Translations under genes and position numbers: made by a program | Notes under the pieces: model-generated | Database searches by the model: none | What the model saw: only the letters and a program-made list of their open reading frames with translations | Told to the model about the DNA's origin: nothing | Shown here: piece after piece, positions 1-12,799 of the stretch | Layout of the letters: each line of letters starts with the position of its first letter | Position numbering within the stretch: position 1 is the stretch's first letter | NCBI RefSeq assembly: GCF_000516985.1 | Contig: NW_006917101.1 | Coordinates: 930,001-994,000 of the forward strand | Origin: Pestalotiopsis fici W106-1 | Taxonomy: Eukaryota; Ascomycota; Sordariomycetes; Amphisphaeriales; Sporocadaceae | Reading direction: 5' to 3' | DNA length: 64,000 nt

Positions 1-2118
1 CATGTATGGGCAGCATCAGCTCTGACTGAGCCTCTGACGCTGGTTACAGCTTCGAGGAGCTTCAAGGTGAGAGTCCCCACCAAGGCTCAACACCACCAGT
101 CTACTAGTACATCTGGTAGCTATGTAATGTACCTACCTCACGACAAAGTGCAGCCAACTCCTTATACACGCCTAACCTACATGACTCTTGGAAGGTATGT
201 TAGAAAGGCGCCTTCCTCGCCGTAGCTAAGTAGTGTATTAGAGCTTCAACTACCTACCTAACCTAGTCATGATATGTGCACCTTTGAATTGGCTGCTTAT
301 CGTGCATACCTGCAAATAGCTGGGCCACGATCACACCTTTTGCCCCAATGGTGACCTTCACCTTTTTAAAGTTCAAAGTTGCCTATCTATCTGCCTGCAA
401 GACCTATCTAATCATTGCTTTGCTTGCATTTCCACACCGACATTACAGCGCAATCCTACAGAAAGGGTCCTCCTGTTCTGACCATAAGAATCGCAGGCTC
501 CTCGACCAAGAAGCAGGTACCTCCTGCCCCTACCCTACGTACAGTATCTACATACGTGACCCAGCGACAACGAGGCTAGCGAAAAGCACAGCCTATCTCC
601 CCTCCAATCTCATACGTACACGAATTTGTAGAAGCAGACGGATAAGGCCTTGTGGCTTTCTCTATCTCTTGGCTTTCAGGACAATACCGCCCGTACCTAT
701 AGTACGTTCGACAAGCATTCTCAATATCATCAGGAATCGGTCGTGGAACGTTCAACGCAGTCGACGTGACAGGGAAAATATTGTCGCCAAGCCGAGCCGG
801 AGGGGCGGAGCACCAACTGAGTCAGCCCCAATACCCAGCGCCCTTTCTCGTTCTCCGCGTTTGCATTCCATTCTCCAGAGGCTTGGCATTCCTCTGGAGA
901 CAGTTCACTCTGGTCACCACATTCAATTGCCTTGTCAATACTTTACCCACGAGGCTTCTTCCCCCCCAACGGAAATCAATCAATTCATCGCGCCATCATT
1001 TCCCATCTCCCTGGTCATTCAGTCACCAGCCGCTCGTTGCATGTTCGTAGTTGGTCACGTTTTCTCGACTAGCTGCTACCGCGCATATTGGCGCCGCGTT
1101 TAATATCCCTGGGCCAAGCGAGATCCCAATCCAGACCTCAAGTTTGGCCGCTTGGCACCTATGCAGTCGGCGGCGTATCGTTTGTCCCTCCGCTAGTAGT
1201 GTGTGTATGGATCTGGGCTTCCTTTGAAATCCATCCCCCAGCACTGACTGGTATTATTACTACTACTATTATCAACATCCAGCCAGAACGGCCAAAGCTA
1301 GAAGCTTTCCTCCCCGCATCTCCACCTCACACCACTCGGTCATCATCATCATCAGCTGCCGGGACGGACCACGATCCTCACCTCGTCTTGTCTCGCCATT
1401 CAGTGTGGAGTGAATCTCGTCTTTTGCCTGGCCACCCCCCACTGCCTGTATCCTACTATTGATCGCCTCGTACCTGACTTACCGGAAGGCTACACCGCCG
1501 TGCACGCGACAAGCAGTTCAGGCACGATAGACGCCAAACCCAACCGGAGTTGACTGCCACAGTTGACATCACTCCCGAAGAAGCACGAACGAAAAAAAAA
1601 TCCAGGCCAGCTCGGTCACCGTTCCAGTTGCCCTACGCAACCCCCTCCCTCCCTTATCAATAATCATCGCCCTAGCTTCGTGCGCAGAAGAATGTTAGTC
1701 TCTTTTTACTTAATTCCCCTTTAAAATCCGTTGCATTTCTACCCTCCGATATCCCCGTCGGCGGCCTCGGCCTGCTTGAGTAATACTTTCATTCATCAGC
1801 TCTGCTCGGATCCGCGGCAGGCAGCTTAATAGTCGCCCGTGACTAACCTATATCTCCGACATTAGCTACAAAGACGGAGGAACCAACGGCGCCCAGACAA
1901 GCCTCTCCCTCTCTCTTCCTCTCCGCTCTCGAGCGACTCTTTCATCCTCCATAACATTGAGAGAGGCCTCCCCGACATCTTCAAAGATTGCTACCGACGC
2001 CTAGCCCGACTCGTCGCGAGTCGAGTGGAGACTAGACGGTCGGACACTTTTTCTGACATCACACAACCGCATTTGCATTACATCCGCCGAATACTCACCC
2101 AACAGCTGGGCGTAAACA
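1..2118. other. Left intergenic region and leader of the PPZ phosphatase gene
   Basis: No protein-coding gene is supported here. Open frames are short, lack family resemblance and have no clear exon pattern. The part nearest the phosphatase start (about 1560-2118) is rich in pyrimidine tracts, as is common for fungal promoters and 5' untranslated leaders, so it probably contains the promoter and a long leader. The far left could hold the end of a gene outside the window, but I see none. Confidence 0.5.
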
Positions 2119-3821
2119 ATGGGAAATCAGTCGTCGAAGGAGGGCGGTTCGTCCTCAAGGTCGGGCGCCGGTCCAGGTGGCGACCGCATCGAAAGTCTAC
2201 AGTCATACCCCTCCTTTGGCAGGTCCGACACCAAGGAGTCATCTCGCTCCTTCAAGGCTCTTCGATCCAAGATCCCGGGCACTGGCAAGACAGATAGCCC
2301 GCGCAATTCTACCATCCTCAGTAATGGCGACGAGAAGTCGGATGTAGCCTCGGTGAAGTCTGGCAGGAGCGGAAGATCACGCGGCAGCGTCATTTCAGCC
2401 TCCGCGCCTCAGTCTCCTCAGTCGCCCGACGAAGCAAGATCCCCATTCGACGAAGACCAGCCGCCGCCGTCCCCTGTGCAGTCCGCCTCGATCCGGGCTG
2501 GTCATGGAGATATCACAGCTGCGCAGGCATCTGGCGAGGTAGATCATGTATCTGACCAGCCACCATCTGGTTCAACTCCTTCGAACCCCGACGTCGCTGT
2601 CCAGCCAGGTGCGTCTATTCTCGTCAGAAAGGACAGCACTATCAATCCGATTCTGCAAGATGCCACCAATGGTAGCGCCAAGGACGAACCGACTGCTGGC
2701 ATTGCCATGAACGATATCAAGGACATTGACCTCGACGACTATATCAAGCGTCTGCTTGACGCAGCGTACGCTGGCAAGGTCACGAAGAGCGTGTGTCTTA
2801 AGAATGCCGAAATCGTAGCCATCTGCCACAGGGCTCGCGAAGTCTTCTTGTCCCAGCCTGCGCTTCTTGAGCTGGATGCGCCAGTCAAAATCGTTGGTGA
2901 CGTCCACGGCCAGTATACTGACTTGATTCGCATGTTTGAAATGTGCGGCTTCCCACCCAGCTCAAACTTTCTCTTCTTAGGTGATTACGTCGACCGAGGC
3001 AAGCAGTCCCTGGAGACGATACTGCTTCTCCTGTGCTACAAACTCAAGTACCCTGAGAACTTCTTCCTCCTTCGCGGCAACCACGAGTGTGCCAACGTCA
3101 CGAGAGTGTATGGGTTTTACGACGAGTGCAAGAGACGATGCAACGTCAAGATCTGGAAGACCTTCATCGACTGCTTCAACACCTTACCTATCGCGGCAAT
3201 TGTTGCTGGAAAGATCTTCTGCGTTCATGGCGGACTGTCACCAGCTCTGAGCCACATGGATGACATCCGCAACATCGCACGACCTACAGACGTCCCCGAC
3301 TATGGTCTACTGAATGATTTACTCTGGTCTGATCCTGCCGACATGGAGCAAGACTGGGAAGCCAATGAACGTGGAGTCAGCTATTGCTTTGGTAAAAAGG
3401 TCATTACCGACTTTCTTGCTACACACGATTTCGACTTGGTTTGTCGTGCTCACATGGTTGTTGAGGATGGTTATGAGTTCTTTACAGACAGAGTCCTGGT
3501 CACTGTTTTCAGTGCTCCCAATGTGAGTTTCCTAAACAGCAGACCCCATAACCTACCGAAGGCAAGCTAACGATTCTCAGTATTGCGGTGAATTCGACAA
3601 TTGGGGCGCTGTCATGTCAGTCTCTTCCGAGCTTCTCTGCAGCTTCGAGCTTCTGAAGCCACTTGACTCATCGGCACTGAAGAGTCACATCAAGAAGGGC
3701 AGAAACAAGCGCAACACGATGCTCAACAGCCCAGTATGTCAAAAATATAACCACCTTGATTCCTATTATGGTCCACTAACTTTTATCACAGCCTGCCAGT
3801 GTGCAGCCTCAAAGCGTGTAA
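2119..3821 (+). CDS. ppz1: PPZ-type serine/threonine protein phosphatase catalytic protein
   Basis: Three exons (2119-3522, 3581-3733, 3792-3821) give 528 residues. The first intron starts GTGAGT and ends CTCAG, and joining it restores the family motif SAPNYCGEFDN. The C-terminal half has the metallophosphatase signatures GDVHGQ (about 260-265), GDYVDRG (about 288-294) and GNHE (about 320-323), which bind two metals and catalyse Ser/Thr dephosphorylation. The first ~200 residues are a Ser/Pro-rich low-complexity extension starting MGNQSS, an N-myristoylation pattern. This layout separates PPZ from PP1. In yeasts PPZ affects monovalent cation and pH homeostasis and cell-wall integrity. The last exon encodes only nine residues. 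It is tail-to-tail with the MFS gene. The start is chosen by the myristoylation motif. Confidence 0.95.
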
Positions 3822-4881
3822 AGAGAGGTCGAGCAGGAGATGCGCCTCCCGCAATAGCAAATACGATGCAAAGACTAGAAGCTGGCTCGTTGACGTCATG
3901 GTAGCGAATCATGATCTTGACTTGGGGTGAAAGCAATTTGAACGCTGGTCAAGCCTTCAAATCTCGTGTCGCGCAGGGTCAGAGAGGCAGTGATCCAAAT
4001 AAACAGGAAAACTGCCACGGTAGCGAGGAACACAGGACAAGACGTGGAAGCCGTACGAACTGTGGCTAACTGGGCTTTACGGCAGCAACCAGGGGTGTAG
4101 CAATCCATTGGCTATAGCAGAATAGCAGACCTGGAACGGCCATGCAATTTCTTGCGTATTGTTGTGCTGCTCAGGAGTTCTTGAGCTATCACGCGAGCAC
4201 TAGGATGATAATGGGTCCATGGAGGGAATCCGCCCTCAAATAGGAGGAGGGCCAATCATCAGAGAGAAAGAGGAAACGAGAAGCTATGCAATTCGGAGAC
4301 TGGTTGTAGCTCAGTGGTGTTTTACGTTGTTGAGGTTCTTCAGAGTCTGTGAGTAATGATTGCTCATCCGACTAGTGAGTGAATCCGCTGTCTTTTGGGT
4401 GGGTGTTTTGAATGAATATCTCAATGGTTTAGTAAATGTATTTTTATATTTCATAAAACACTCAGTGTTGTCCGCCCACAAGGTATCCATCGGCGACTCA
4501 TGGTGCACACTGAACAGGAGAGTGACTCTCGTCGATCAATATGAATGCCAGGGCCTACCCGTACTTGCCTGACTATACGTTATAATATCCATCAAACTTG
4601 ACCCATTGCCAACTGGCGACCATCAACGCAGGGTCATATAAGGTTGACGGTTGAGAGGATAATAACCTCGCGCGCGACATGCGGGTAGAGTTTGTGCCTT
4701 TCATAGTTTTAATTCAAGGGTTCACAGAACAGCAGCAACGGCCTCATATCTTCTTGACTGACGGGTTCCTGGGTGCAGATCGAGAGTGTGGCTCTACTTT
4801 GTATCTTGAACCCGGTACGACTTGGAGTGCCAAGCCAGGTCAAGTAGCTCTTTGAACGACAGCACAATGGCACGCCTACCG
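3822..4881. other. Convergent intergenic region, phosphatase / MFS transporter
   Basis: This is the tail-to-tail space between two converging genes. It should hold both 3' untranslated regions and polyadenylation sites. The open frames present are short and unrelated to any family I recognise. Nothing else is supported. Confidence 0.5.
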
Positions 4882-6433
4882 TTACTTGTTTCCGTGCGAC
4901 CAGTATGGACTCCTTGCTCTCACTTCCTCACCGTATCTCCACAGCAGGCCAACCACCGGAAGTCCACTACCAAGGGCGATGAATCCTATGATTGAACTGC
5001 CCCAACCATATCCGAGTCGATCATACCTAACTTTACCGTTTAGCCAGGCGATAAAAGGCAGAGGGGGGAAAGAAGACTTTACAATTGTGGAGCGAACAAT
5101 GGGAAGCTAAATCCTGCAAAGCATCGGAGAATGGATATGGCGGCTATCGCGCTCGCAGAAAACTGACCATACGTGTCCACGACGTATGCGTTGACCGAGC
5201 TCGTGCAGACCATGGCGCCGGCTACGAATAGAGCACAACCAAGATTGGGCATGATCCACCGGAGCGTGTGCTCGGCGCTCCAACCGTACCAAAACAGACC
5301 GAGGCCGAGCAGGACGGTGCCAGGTGCCATGATGGGGATGCGGAATTCCGGCTTTCCGTTTCCGTCGTGTTTTGTTGACAGGTGACGGTATATGCGATCC
5401 AGGGAGATTGTGTAGACTAGAGTGGCAATCGTCCCAGAGATGGCAATAGAGACGTAATTCAGGCCGGCAATCTGGACGCTTTCGTGATATCGGTCTGTCC
5501 AGAGGCTGACAAAGTCGGCATAGAAGATGTAGATGTTGCCATACAGATATGCATTATACAAGGCTAGCGCTTGGATGATGGGCTGAGTCGTTAGTAACTT
5601 GAAGGGTCTGATTAGATTTTGGTGAAGAATTCGAGTCCCAACGTGGTCCAGATGGTCAAAATCTGTGTGGTATCTCGTGTCGCCCGTCTCTCGGATCCGT
5701 GCCCACTTTCGCCGTCGAAGCAACAGGGGCGCATACGTCTCCTCGAGGAAGATGCATCCGAGTCCCTGGACGACGACGCTAAGGATGGAAGATAGGTAAA
5801 AAGTCCAGTGCCAAGTCAAATACTTGGCAATGAACCCTCCGGCAACCACACCGAAGAGCGGGCCCAGTACGGAGCACCAGCTGTATATCGCGACGCCCTT
5901 CCCACGCTCCGCCGGTCTAAACATGTCGCCGAGGGTGCCGCCACCAATCTTGGCAAATGTTACTGACCAAAACTCGGATGAATAAAGAAAAGAAGAAAAA
6001 AATTCAGCCCAAAACTCACCCCTAATGTAGCACTAGCAAAAAGCCCCGAGAGAAACCGCAGGACGGTTATGGTCGCCGCTGTTCTCGAGGCTCCGCAGGC
6101 AGTGTTGAAGACAATGTACAACAAGTTCCAAGACCGCACCACCCGCACGCGCCCGTACGTCTCGGACAGGGGGCTGGCGATCAGCGGCCCAAAGGCGAAG
6201 CCGAGGAGAAATATGGAAAGAACCATCTGCCGGCGGGCCGGCTGCTGCTGCTCGATTCCGAGATCCGCGGCCATGGCGGGCAGGTTGGGAGCAATCATGC
6301 TGGTGGAGAAGACGCTGATGAAGACAAACAGAGACATGGCGGTCAAGGCCTTTGCCCTTCTGGCGAGCGGCCAGTTTCTTGGGTTCCCGGGATCTGTAGC
6401 TTCGTCCTGCCACGTGATCTGGCAGTATATCAC
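4882..6433 (-). CDS. MFS transporter, DHA1-like (N-terminus unresolved)
   Basis: Exons read on the minus strand: about 6433-6020, 5948-5083, 5026-4882. Intron 1 (5949-6019) joins ...SATLG to IGGGTLGDMF; intron 2 (5027-5082) joins ...FAPQL to YDRLGYGWG, so the open frame alone would lose the last 47 or so residues. Family marks are SETYGR in the loop 2-3 region and GPLFGVVAGG, the antiporter motif C of DHA1 proton-driven drug/metabolite exporters; PGNPRNWP sits just before the first membrane segment, as usual. The frame at 6433 opens with GTG and an in-frame TAA lies about 45 bases upstream with no ATG between, so a further 5' exon must exist, or translation begins later at an internal Met. 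Substrate cannot be told; it is probably a plasma-membrane exporter. Confidence 0.82.
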
Positions 6434-9400
6434 TTGTGTGAGTAGAGGAGCACTTTCTCTTGAGAAGGAATGGAATTATCTGACAAGATGTTCATTTGTC
6501 TCCAGCATGTCCCGCCCCTCGACCGTGGGTACGATACCCCCGTGAGCAAGGCCCGGGCGATGTGTGATTTCAGGGTGGCGAGTCTCGTCTTGGACCATGA
6601 TCGTGAGGCAGCGGGACTCTTTAAACATAGTCTCACGCCGCGCGCGACAGTATCAAGTAGTAGTTTAGTGTGATGAAGAATTGTACAGGCTGCTTCTCGC
6701 TGGTCGTTCGAGGTGGCTGGCAGTAGATGTGCCAATGCCCGATGCATCAACTGTCTTGATGCCCCGCCCAGCACCGTAGGGAGGCTCATATAGTGGCCCG
6801 GAGCAGTGTCCCGGGGTTTCCGGAAACGATTGTAATGAAGCAAGCTCTGGGATGGGTAGAGGTTGGCCGAGTCCGTTTGGGTCGGAAAATATTCCTTGAT
6901 TTTGATCCTAACGACTTCTCAAGCAAGCGAGTATATAGTGGATCTACTTGCCTTCTTTTTTAATGCTACTGGTCGATGTATATTGTGGGAATCCTCAAGA
7001 TACGGATTGCGTGATTGGCCTTGCAAATGAGCTGTTGATTCTCCAAAAATCGGATTATACGATTTTCACGGTCATGTTGCATGAGCTGGGATGTGCGATT
7101 TCTGGGAGGTCGCCGCAGAAACATGGCAGAAGCAAGACGCGAGGGGTTTGACCAAACACCATTCTGCAGTATCTTCGTTTTCACTTTTGGTTCTTGTTAA
7201 TTTCCCTCTAAGATCGTTTCATGTTGCGCAGCGTCGATCACCACACGTGTCCTTTGTCTCACGAAGATTGTATACCAATTATTAGTGAGGATGATCTGGG
7301 GAAACTATATGCTTATTCTTGCACACGGATCTGAAGCGTTATGGTCATTGTTATTATATTTTGGTTGATTGGTTCAGAAAGATCTGTTTGAATTGTGTGA
7401 TTGTAGGGACATATGTCGTCACGCCAGTGACAGTGTGCTCGTTGATCCATGGCATTTCTGAAGAGGAAGGAAGTCGATATCGATGTATTAAGACGAAGAA
7501 AATAGCCGGGTTAGACACGGCAGTTACCTACATATCTCGATGATCATTTGAAGAGCCAGTCGTTAGGTATTTACGGAATCCAAATCAGCAAGTCATTCCA
7601 TGCAATAAAGATTCGACGTTTTTGGGGAGTGATCAAAGGAAACGATGGTCTTCTTCGGAGCCGTTTCGATCCGGGCAATGTAATTGGATATAAGTGTCAT
7701 GAACTGAGCCCTCATCAAGTCAAGCCATTGTAAATTGATATGTACCCACGAGAGCGGCATGACTAACAAAGTCTACGCTGCCATGCTGCGCAAACACATT
7801 CTCGGAATTCAATCAAGTAGCATACGCCCGAGTATAGTGTATGGCCAAGAGCTAAGCGTGTCTGATATCTGAAGTCCAATGTGATAATTCGTATTTTCTC
7901 TACATAGGTGGCAGCATTGGGCGGCATCTCTGTCCATCGGTCCCTTTCATAGAAGAAGACTTTGGATCAAGGCCACTCTTACCAACAGCCTCCCATCTAC
8001 TCACCTAGGCAAGTCATGCGAGGAAAGTAATAGCATTAGATGTGACGTGTTATTTCGGTCGAACGTGCCAAAAAGCTGGTCTGTATCATCATGACCGAGA
8101 TATGCAAGACCGGTGCAGCACTCCCGGCAGTTGTCAAACATGATTGGGCGTTGTACTCGGCCATATTCTCTCGTCGAAAGCTCAAGAAGCATCCAGGTAT
8201 AGAGGTCAGCATGTCCAAGTGCCCATAGATAGACTGACCATACGGACAATGGAGGAAACGTACCCGCAAACCATTATCTTGAGCCAGGGATATGAGCTTA
8301 TATCATCCAAAGATCGGCATAAACCAACCGAGGCGTCTGACCCTCCATGACGACGAGGACCAGGTCTGCAAATATTGCTGAAAGCTGGACGGATTTTCTA
8401 AATGCCGTCCAGCCAGAATAAGTCGTTTGCATTTGTTGCAATTCAGCTCCAGGCAGAAGAATAGAAGAAGGAGGCGGAGCATGAAGTAGTGTTATTTATC
8501 CCCGTGTTGTGGCCGGTAGGCAATATTACAATGAGCGCTCAGAGTAGAGAAGTAGGTACGCAATCTTTTGCTGCTTTCCCGTGAGCTGGCACCTTAAAAT
8601 TCCTTCGCCCGGGTGGGCGGGAATCCTCCGGCTAGAGACTCTGTAAGACACCGTGAGACTCCTACGCATGCAGGTGGTGGTGCATGAATGTCTGCACCAT
8701 TGTTGAGGAGCCTTTAGACTAGGACAGCTTTCAGTTGGTCAGCTAGATGAACTGTATCTGGAATTGTGGTGCCCTATCAGCCATTATACGTGACGTAGAG
8801 TAGGCACACTTGAATGCTCGTGTGTCCCCATTTACAAAGGTGGCAGAGCATTCCGGTTGACCTTGTTACCGGCAACAGAAAATCCCAAGACGATGGGTGG
8901 GGACGTCTTGGATCGGGTTTCGCCCATCCCGTCTTCAGATGAACGGACACCGCGGGGACGGATGGAGTGTCTTGGGGCGAGAATGACGCAGGCGCTGACA
9001 GGGCTGACGGGCTGAGCCTCCTCGATGGAGCTGACCGAGGAGGTGACTAAGCTACGGCAACAAAGGGAGGGAGGAGGGGAGGGAGACTGTGAGTGTGAGT
9101 GCGAGTGTGTAAATGTGTTTGCGATAAGGAATCTTTCCATGTATTTGTCCCAGCCAAGCCGGTCTGACATGTGTTACGGGCGGCCTGTGGTGTTTCAGAC
9201 GATGGGCCGAACTAGAAGAGAAGGAATATCAGCTCTCTCCGATTCGCCGGGGTTAAACACATCCCAAGCATTGGCACGAGCATCGCAGTGCGCCACTAGT
9301 AAGATCACGGACACTAACAAAGTAAACGCACGACAACTCGAGTTTCTATTTCTGTAATAGACAGAGAGAGGCAACACGGGAAGCTTTACCTACTTACCGA

Positions 9401-11097
9401 CCTACAGCAGGAGAAGCCAAAGTCAACTTTGTTTTTTTCTTTCTCTTTGGAGACTAGAGTTCATTGTGGGCGGCGATCTTCAGTGGCTCATTCATCTTTT
9501 AAGCTTGTGCCCTACAAGACCAAGACTGGGTACCTACCCTTCAGCGCTAGACCCCCATTGTAGTGTACCGACCTACCTTGTACTCAGAGACATTGATTTG
9601 TGTAATTGTACGGTGTCGCCGGAGGGGAATCGATTAATTGCGTGCATTGATGAGAGTGACTGCCAAAGTCTTCCTCCAGAATCCTGACGAATCCAGTGAC
9701 TCTTTCGCTGACAAAGGCTGACTGGCTGACTGAATAACTTGGTGGACGCGTTACCTCATGTTACATTGGTTACAGTATCGCTTGTTTGCTAGAGACTTGC
9801 CCCGTCTAATCCGTGGGCTTTGACCGCCAAGTGCAACGGGGACACCCCACAGCAAATCATTGCCCAGGTTCGGCGCGCTCAGAGCGTTCGGACAGTAGCT
9901 GGCGTGTTGCATAGCCCGGGAGCCTGACGTAGTCTGAATGATAGGTAAATACTGTGTACAGAGAGATGGAGAAAGAAAGAGAGAATATGTGCCGTCCCCT
10001 GGTAGTAAGTAAGTAGTACGCATTGCACATGTGTGTGCGTATGCTTGCATGCATGCATGTAGAAGGAACAGTATGGGCGGCGACCTTGATGATGATGATG
10101 ATAAGAACGAGATGCATCCTGTGATCCATCGAGAGCCACGCTGAAGACGTGTCCAAGCGAGGCAACGGGCATCGCCTTTGCATTTGCATTGCTTGAAGCA
10201 GCTTATAGGCTCGTTAGGTGTGTGGCTGCGTTGCGTGGACTTTGGAGGCTGCAGCATTTATACTAGGTAGGAAGCGTGGCAACCAAGCCAATAGCCCGCC
10301 GCCGCCTAGCCGAACCCTCCGTCCATTGGACCGTTTGATTCAGATGGATTTCCAAATCCAGATGCGCAGAGAACAACGAAGGAGGGAACTACTTGGACGA
10401 GGGAAACAGGTACGAGTCTTGGCCAGATCCAGATCTCGCATACTACTTAGTTCTTCTTCAGCGTCCCGTATCAGGATCAAGGTGTGTCGTCTCAGATACT
10501 TGTCAATACCTACATTAGCAATAATAAGCCCTGTCCCGTCTTTGTTTCTTTCGAGTTGCTGCTCCCTTCTTCGTATTGATTATTCCGTTACCTGTGCATC
10601 TTTCATCCTTTTGTTGGAGGTCGTTCCCCCCTTCAGTTCCCCGTGCTTCCCGTTCCTGCCATCTGGAATAATCATCTTTGGTCTAACTCGCACCTCCACT
10701 GGAATAACAAGGCCGTTCCGTTTACTCCACTGAACTACCTTAAGTTTCGGTGGCACCTTTTGAGGGAATTGACCCCATTTGGACCCAACCAACCAAACTC
10801 AAGATTACTGGAGCCTCCTTCGATCATCATATCTTTTTTCTTCTTTCCACTCCCCTGCTCACTCACTCATTGAAGCAAATTCAAATATCTCAACGGTGCA
10901 GTGCCCAGTCACTCTATTTCTTTCACCACAACTCTCTCTCCCTTCTTCTTCGTCTCCTGCACTGCACTTTTTTATTTTTGCCTGCTTGCTTGGACCCCTC
11001 GTCCAACAGGCGAGCTTATAACTTGTATTCCCTTTTCCGACTACTTCTCCCTACATACCCACAAACAGTAAATCGCAACCCTCAAAGGCAGCCCGCA
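6434..11097. other. Gene-poor interval with promoter of the small secreted protein
   Basis: About 4.6 kb without a supportable gene. The missing first exon of the MFS gene should lie in its left few hundred bases (about 6480-6850). From about 6900 to 7750 composition turns AT-rich. Around 9065-9120 there is a purine-rich, GAGTGT-type simple repeat, and at about 10088-10101 a short GAT repeat. From about 10480 to 11097 the strand is strongly pyrimidine-rich, a likely promoter and leader for the gene at 11098. Confidence 0.45.
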
Positions 11098-11348
11098 ATG
11101 CGTTTACACTCCATCCTGTCAGCCTTGGCTGGCATGCTTGCCACGAGCGCCCTTGTCGAAGCTTCTCCCATGCGTTGCTCAGACGTGAGTTTCCTGTTGT
11201 GCCTGCCCTCTTATTTTTGATCTACTTTTGGTTTCTAACATTGCAACAAAAGCGCGTCCGTGATGGTATTCTCAAAGGAGACCTCAGGCCAGAGATGTGC
11301 TGCAGCTATGGCAAATGTCTGGGAGATGTCGTTATACAGTCTGGTTGA
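11098..11348 (+). CDS. Small secreted cysteine-containing protein, 60 residues
   Basis: Two exons, 11098-11184 and 11253-11348, split by a 68-bp intron with GTGAGT donor, TCTAAC branch-like site and AAAAG acceptor. The product starts MRLHSILSALAGMLATSAL and has a clear signal peptide, probably cleaved after VEA or nearby. The mature part is about 40 residues with four cysteines, including a paired CC followed by SYGKC. It is secreted by prediction; function is unknown. Small Cys-containing secreted proteins in ascomycetes can be effectors, antimicrobial peptides or surface proteins, but no family is assigned here. The pyrimidine-rich leader and consistent splice signals support a real gene despite its size. 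Confidence 0.72.
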
Positions 11349-12799
11349 AAAGCTCTACTCCTAACTAGCTTCAGAGCTCTGGGACATGCACAACTTTACA
11401 ACAACCCAGTACCAAAACCAGTCGCACCAACAAGGACGACACATTTTTACACACACGGCGCAAAGACAACACATAATGGGACGGCAAGTCAGAGAGTGGT
11501 TCATCAGCATATGCATTTGGCGCGGCGTTTTTTTTATTCCCTTTCCCCCCAAAAAAGCAAATGGTGGAACTTTGAGCGAAAGGCGTCACGGACATATTGA
11601 ATATTTTTATGACTTTCTTCCTCGTCATACACATACACAAACACAGCGTCTTGGACGACTGCTGTATACACACAATCACCATCAACAAAAGTGGTACCGG
11701 AGGAACAAAACAGCAAGGGATACCATTCCGACGCAATTTCGGAGTCACTTGGACGTGGCCAGGGGTTGTAGGGTTTCTTGGCTTGTTGGTCATGGTTCTA
11801 TGCAGATGACATTTGCAAAGGAGGGTGCGGGCCGGGTTGTAGTAAAGTATCTCGCCGAATACAAGGGACTGAGTCGGCGGGATCATAAGTCGTACGGAAA
11901 TGACCACAATCACCAAAGCAGGAAGAGAACAAACACACTTGGATGGTTAGACTAAATCCCCGCTACCCTCTACGGCCTGGTCAGCAAGAATCGAAAACAT
12001 TTCTTTCCAAATCTGAGCCCCCAACTTTGCCAACCTCACCTGCCTCCTTGAGATTTTTTGGCGTTTGTGTGGATGTCGTTGGGAGGAAGAGTGGAGCTTT
12101 GATACACTAGGATGCGATGCCAAGCTATCGTGAGATGGACCCTTTGCTTACTCCTTTTGTACCAGCGGCAGCACGTCAATGGCCGTCCAGAGACTAGCTT
12201 CGGTGCTACGATACGGGTCTTGGCGGAGCCTGTCAGGTTCAACGGGATCCATCTTCATCAACACTGTCCATCCGGCGACCAGAGCATTGGGGAGGACAAC
12301 CTCCACCCTAGATAGCTAAACTGACCATGCCATGGACGTGCTCAACGACTATTGACGATTTTCCTCTGACCGCCCGCCGTGCCGTCATCGCCAGGGATAT
12401 CGACCAATCGCCCATCATGGGTTTGAGGTTTTTTTCTTCTTTTCTTTTCTGGAAGTTTTTAGATGCTCGAGTGAGTAATCGCCGATGATGATAAGATGTA
12501 ACCACCACCCCCTTTTTCCCTCCCTTCAAATTAATGGAGTAGAAGAAGCAGTGTTGACTGTTCACAGAAACAAGCAATTACGGCAAGATGCATACTACTG
12601 GCTGGGCATATCACAAACGGCGCACGATAGGAAAATGAAAAATCCTTGGCCCAGCAGTTTGAGCACACAAGCTTCCCGAAGCTAGCTTTTATAAACAGAG
12701 GCTAACTATAACCATAATCTGAACTCATTCGCCAAACGTTCAGCTTCCCAGGTTTATCTAGATTGTGGCCTCTGCGCAATCTCTTTTCCGTCCGATTGC
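11349..12799. other. Intergenic region, convergent
   Basis: Space between the small secreted protein gene and the end of the isochorismatase-family gene. It should hold two 3' untranslated regions. Open frames on both strands have no recognisable product or paired splice signals. Nothing further is supported. Confidence 0.5.

Noticed and set aside
4306..4336. tRNA-like string GGTTGTAGCTCAGTGG
   Set aside because: It has a D-arm-like sequence but no matching T arm, anticodon stem or acceptor pairing nearby.
10750..11220. 156-codon frame overlapping the small secreted gene
   Set aside because: It is the same frame as the secreted protein's first exon, extended upstream through a pyrimidine-rich leader and ended inside the intron.
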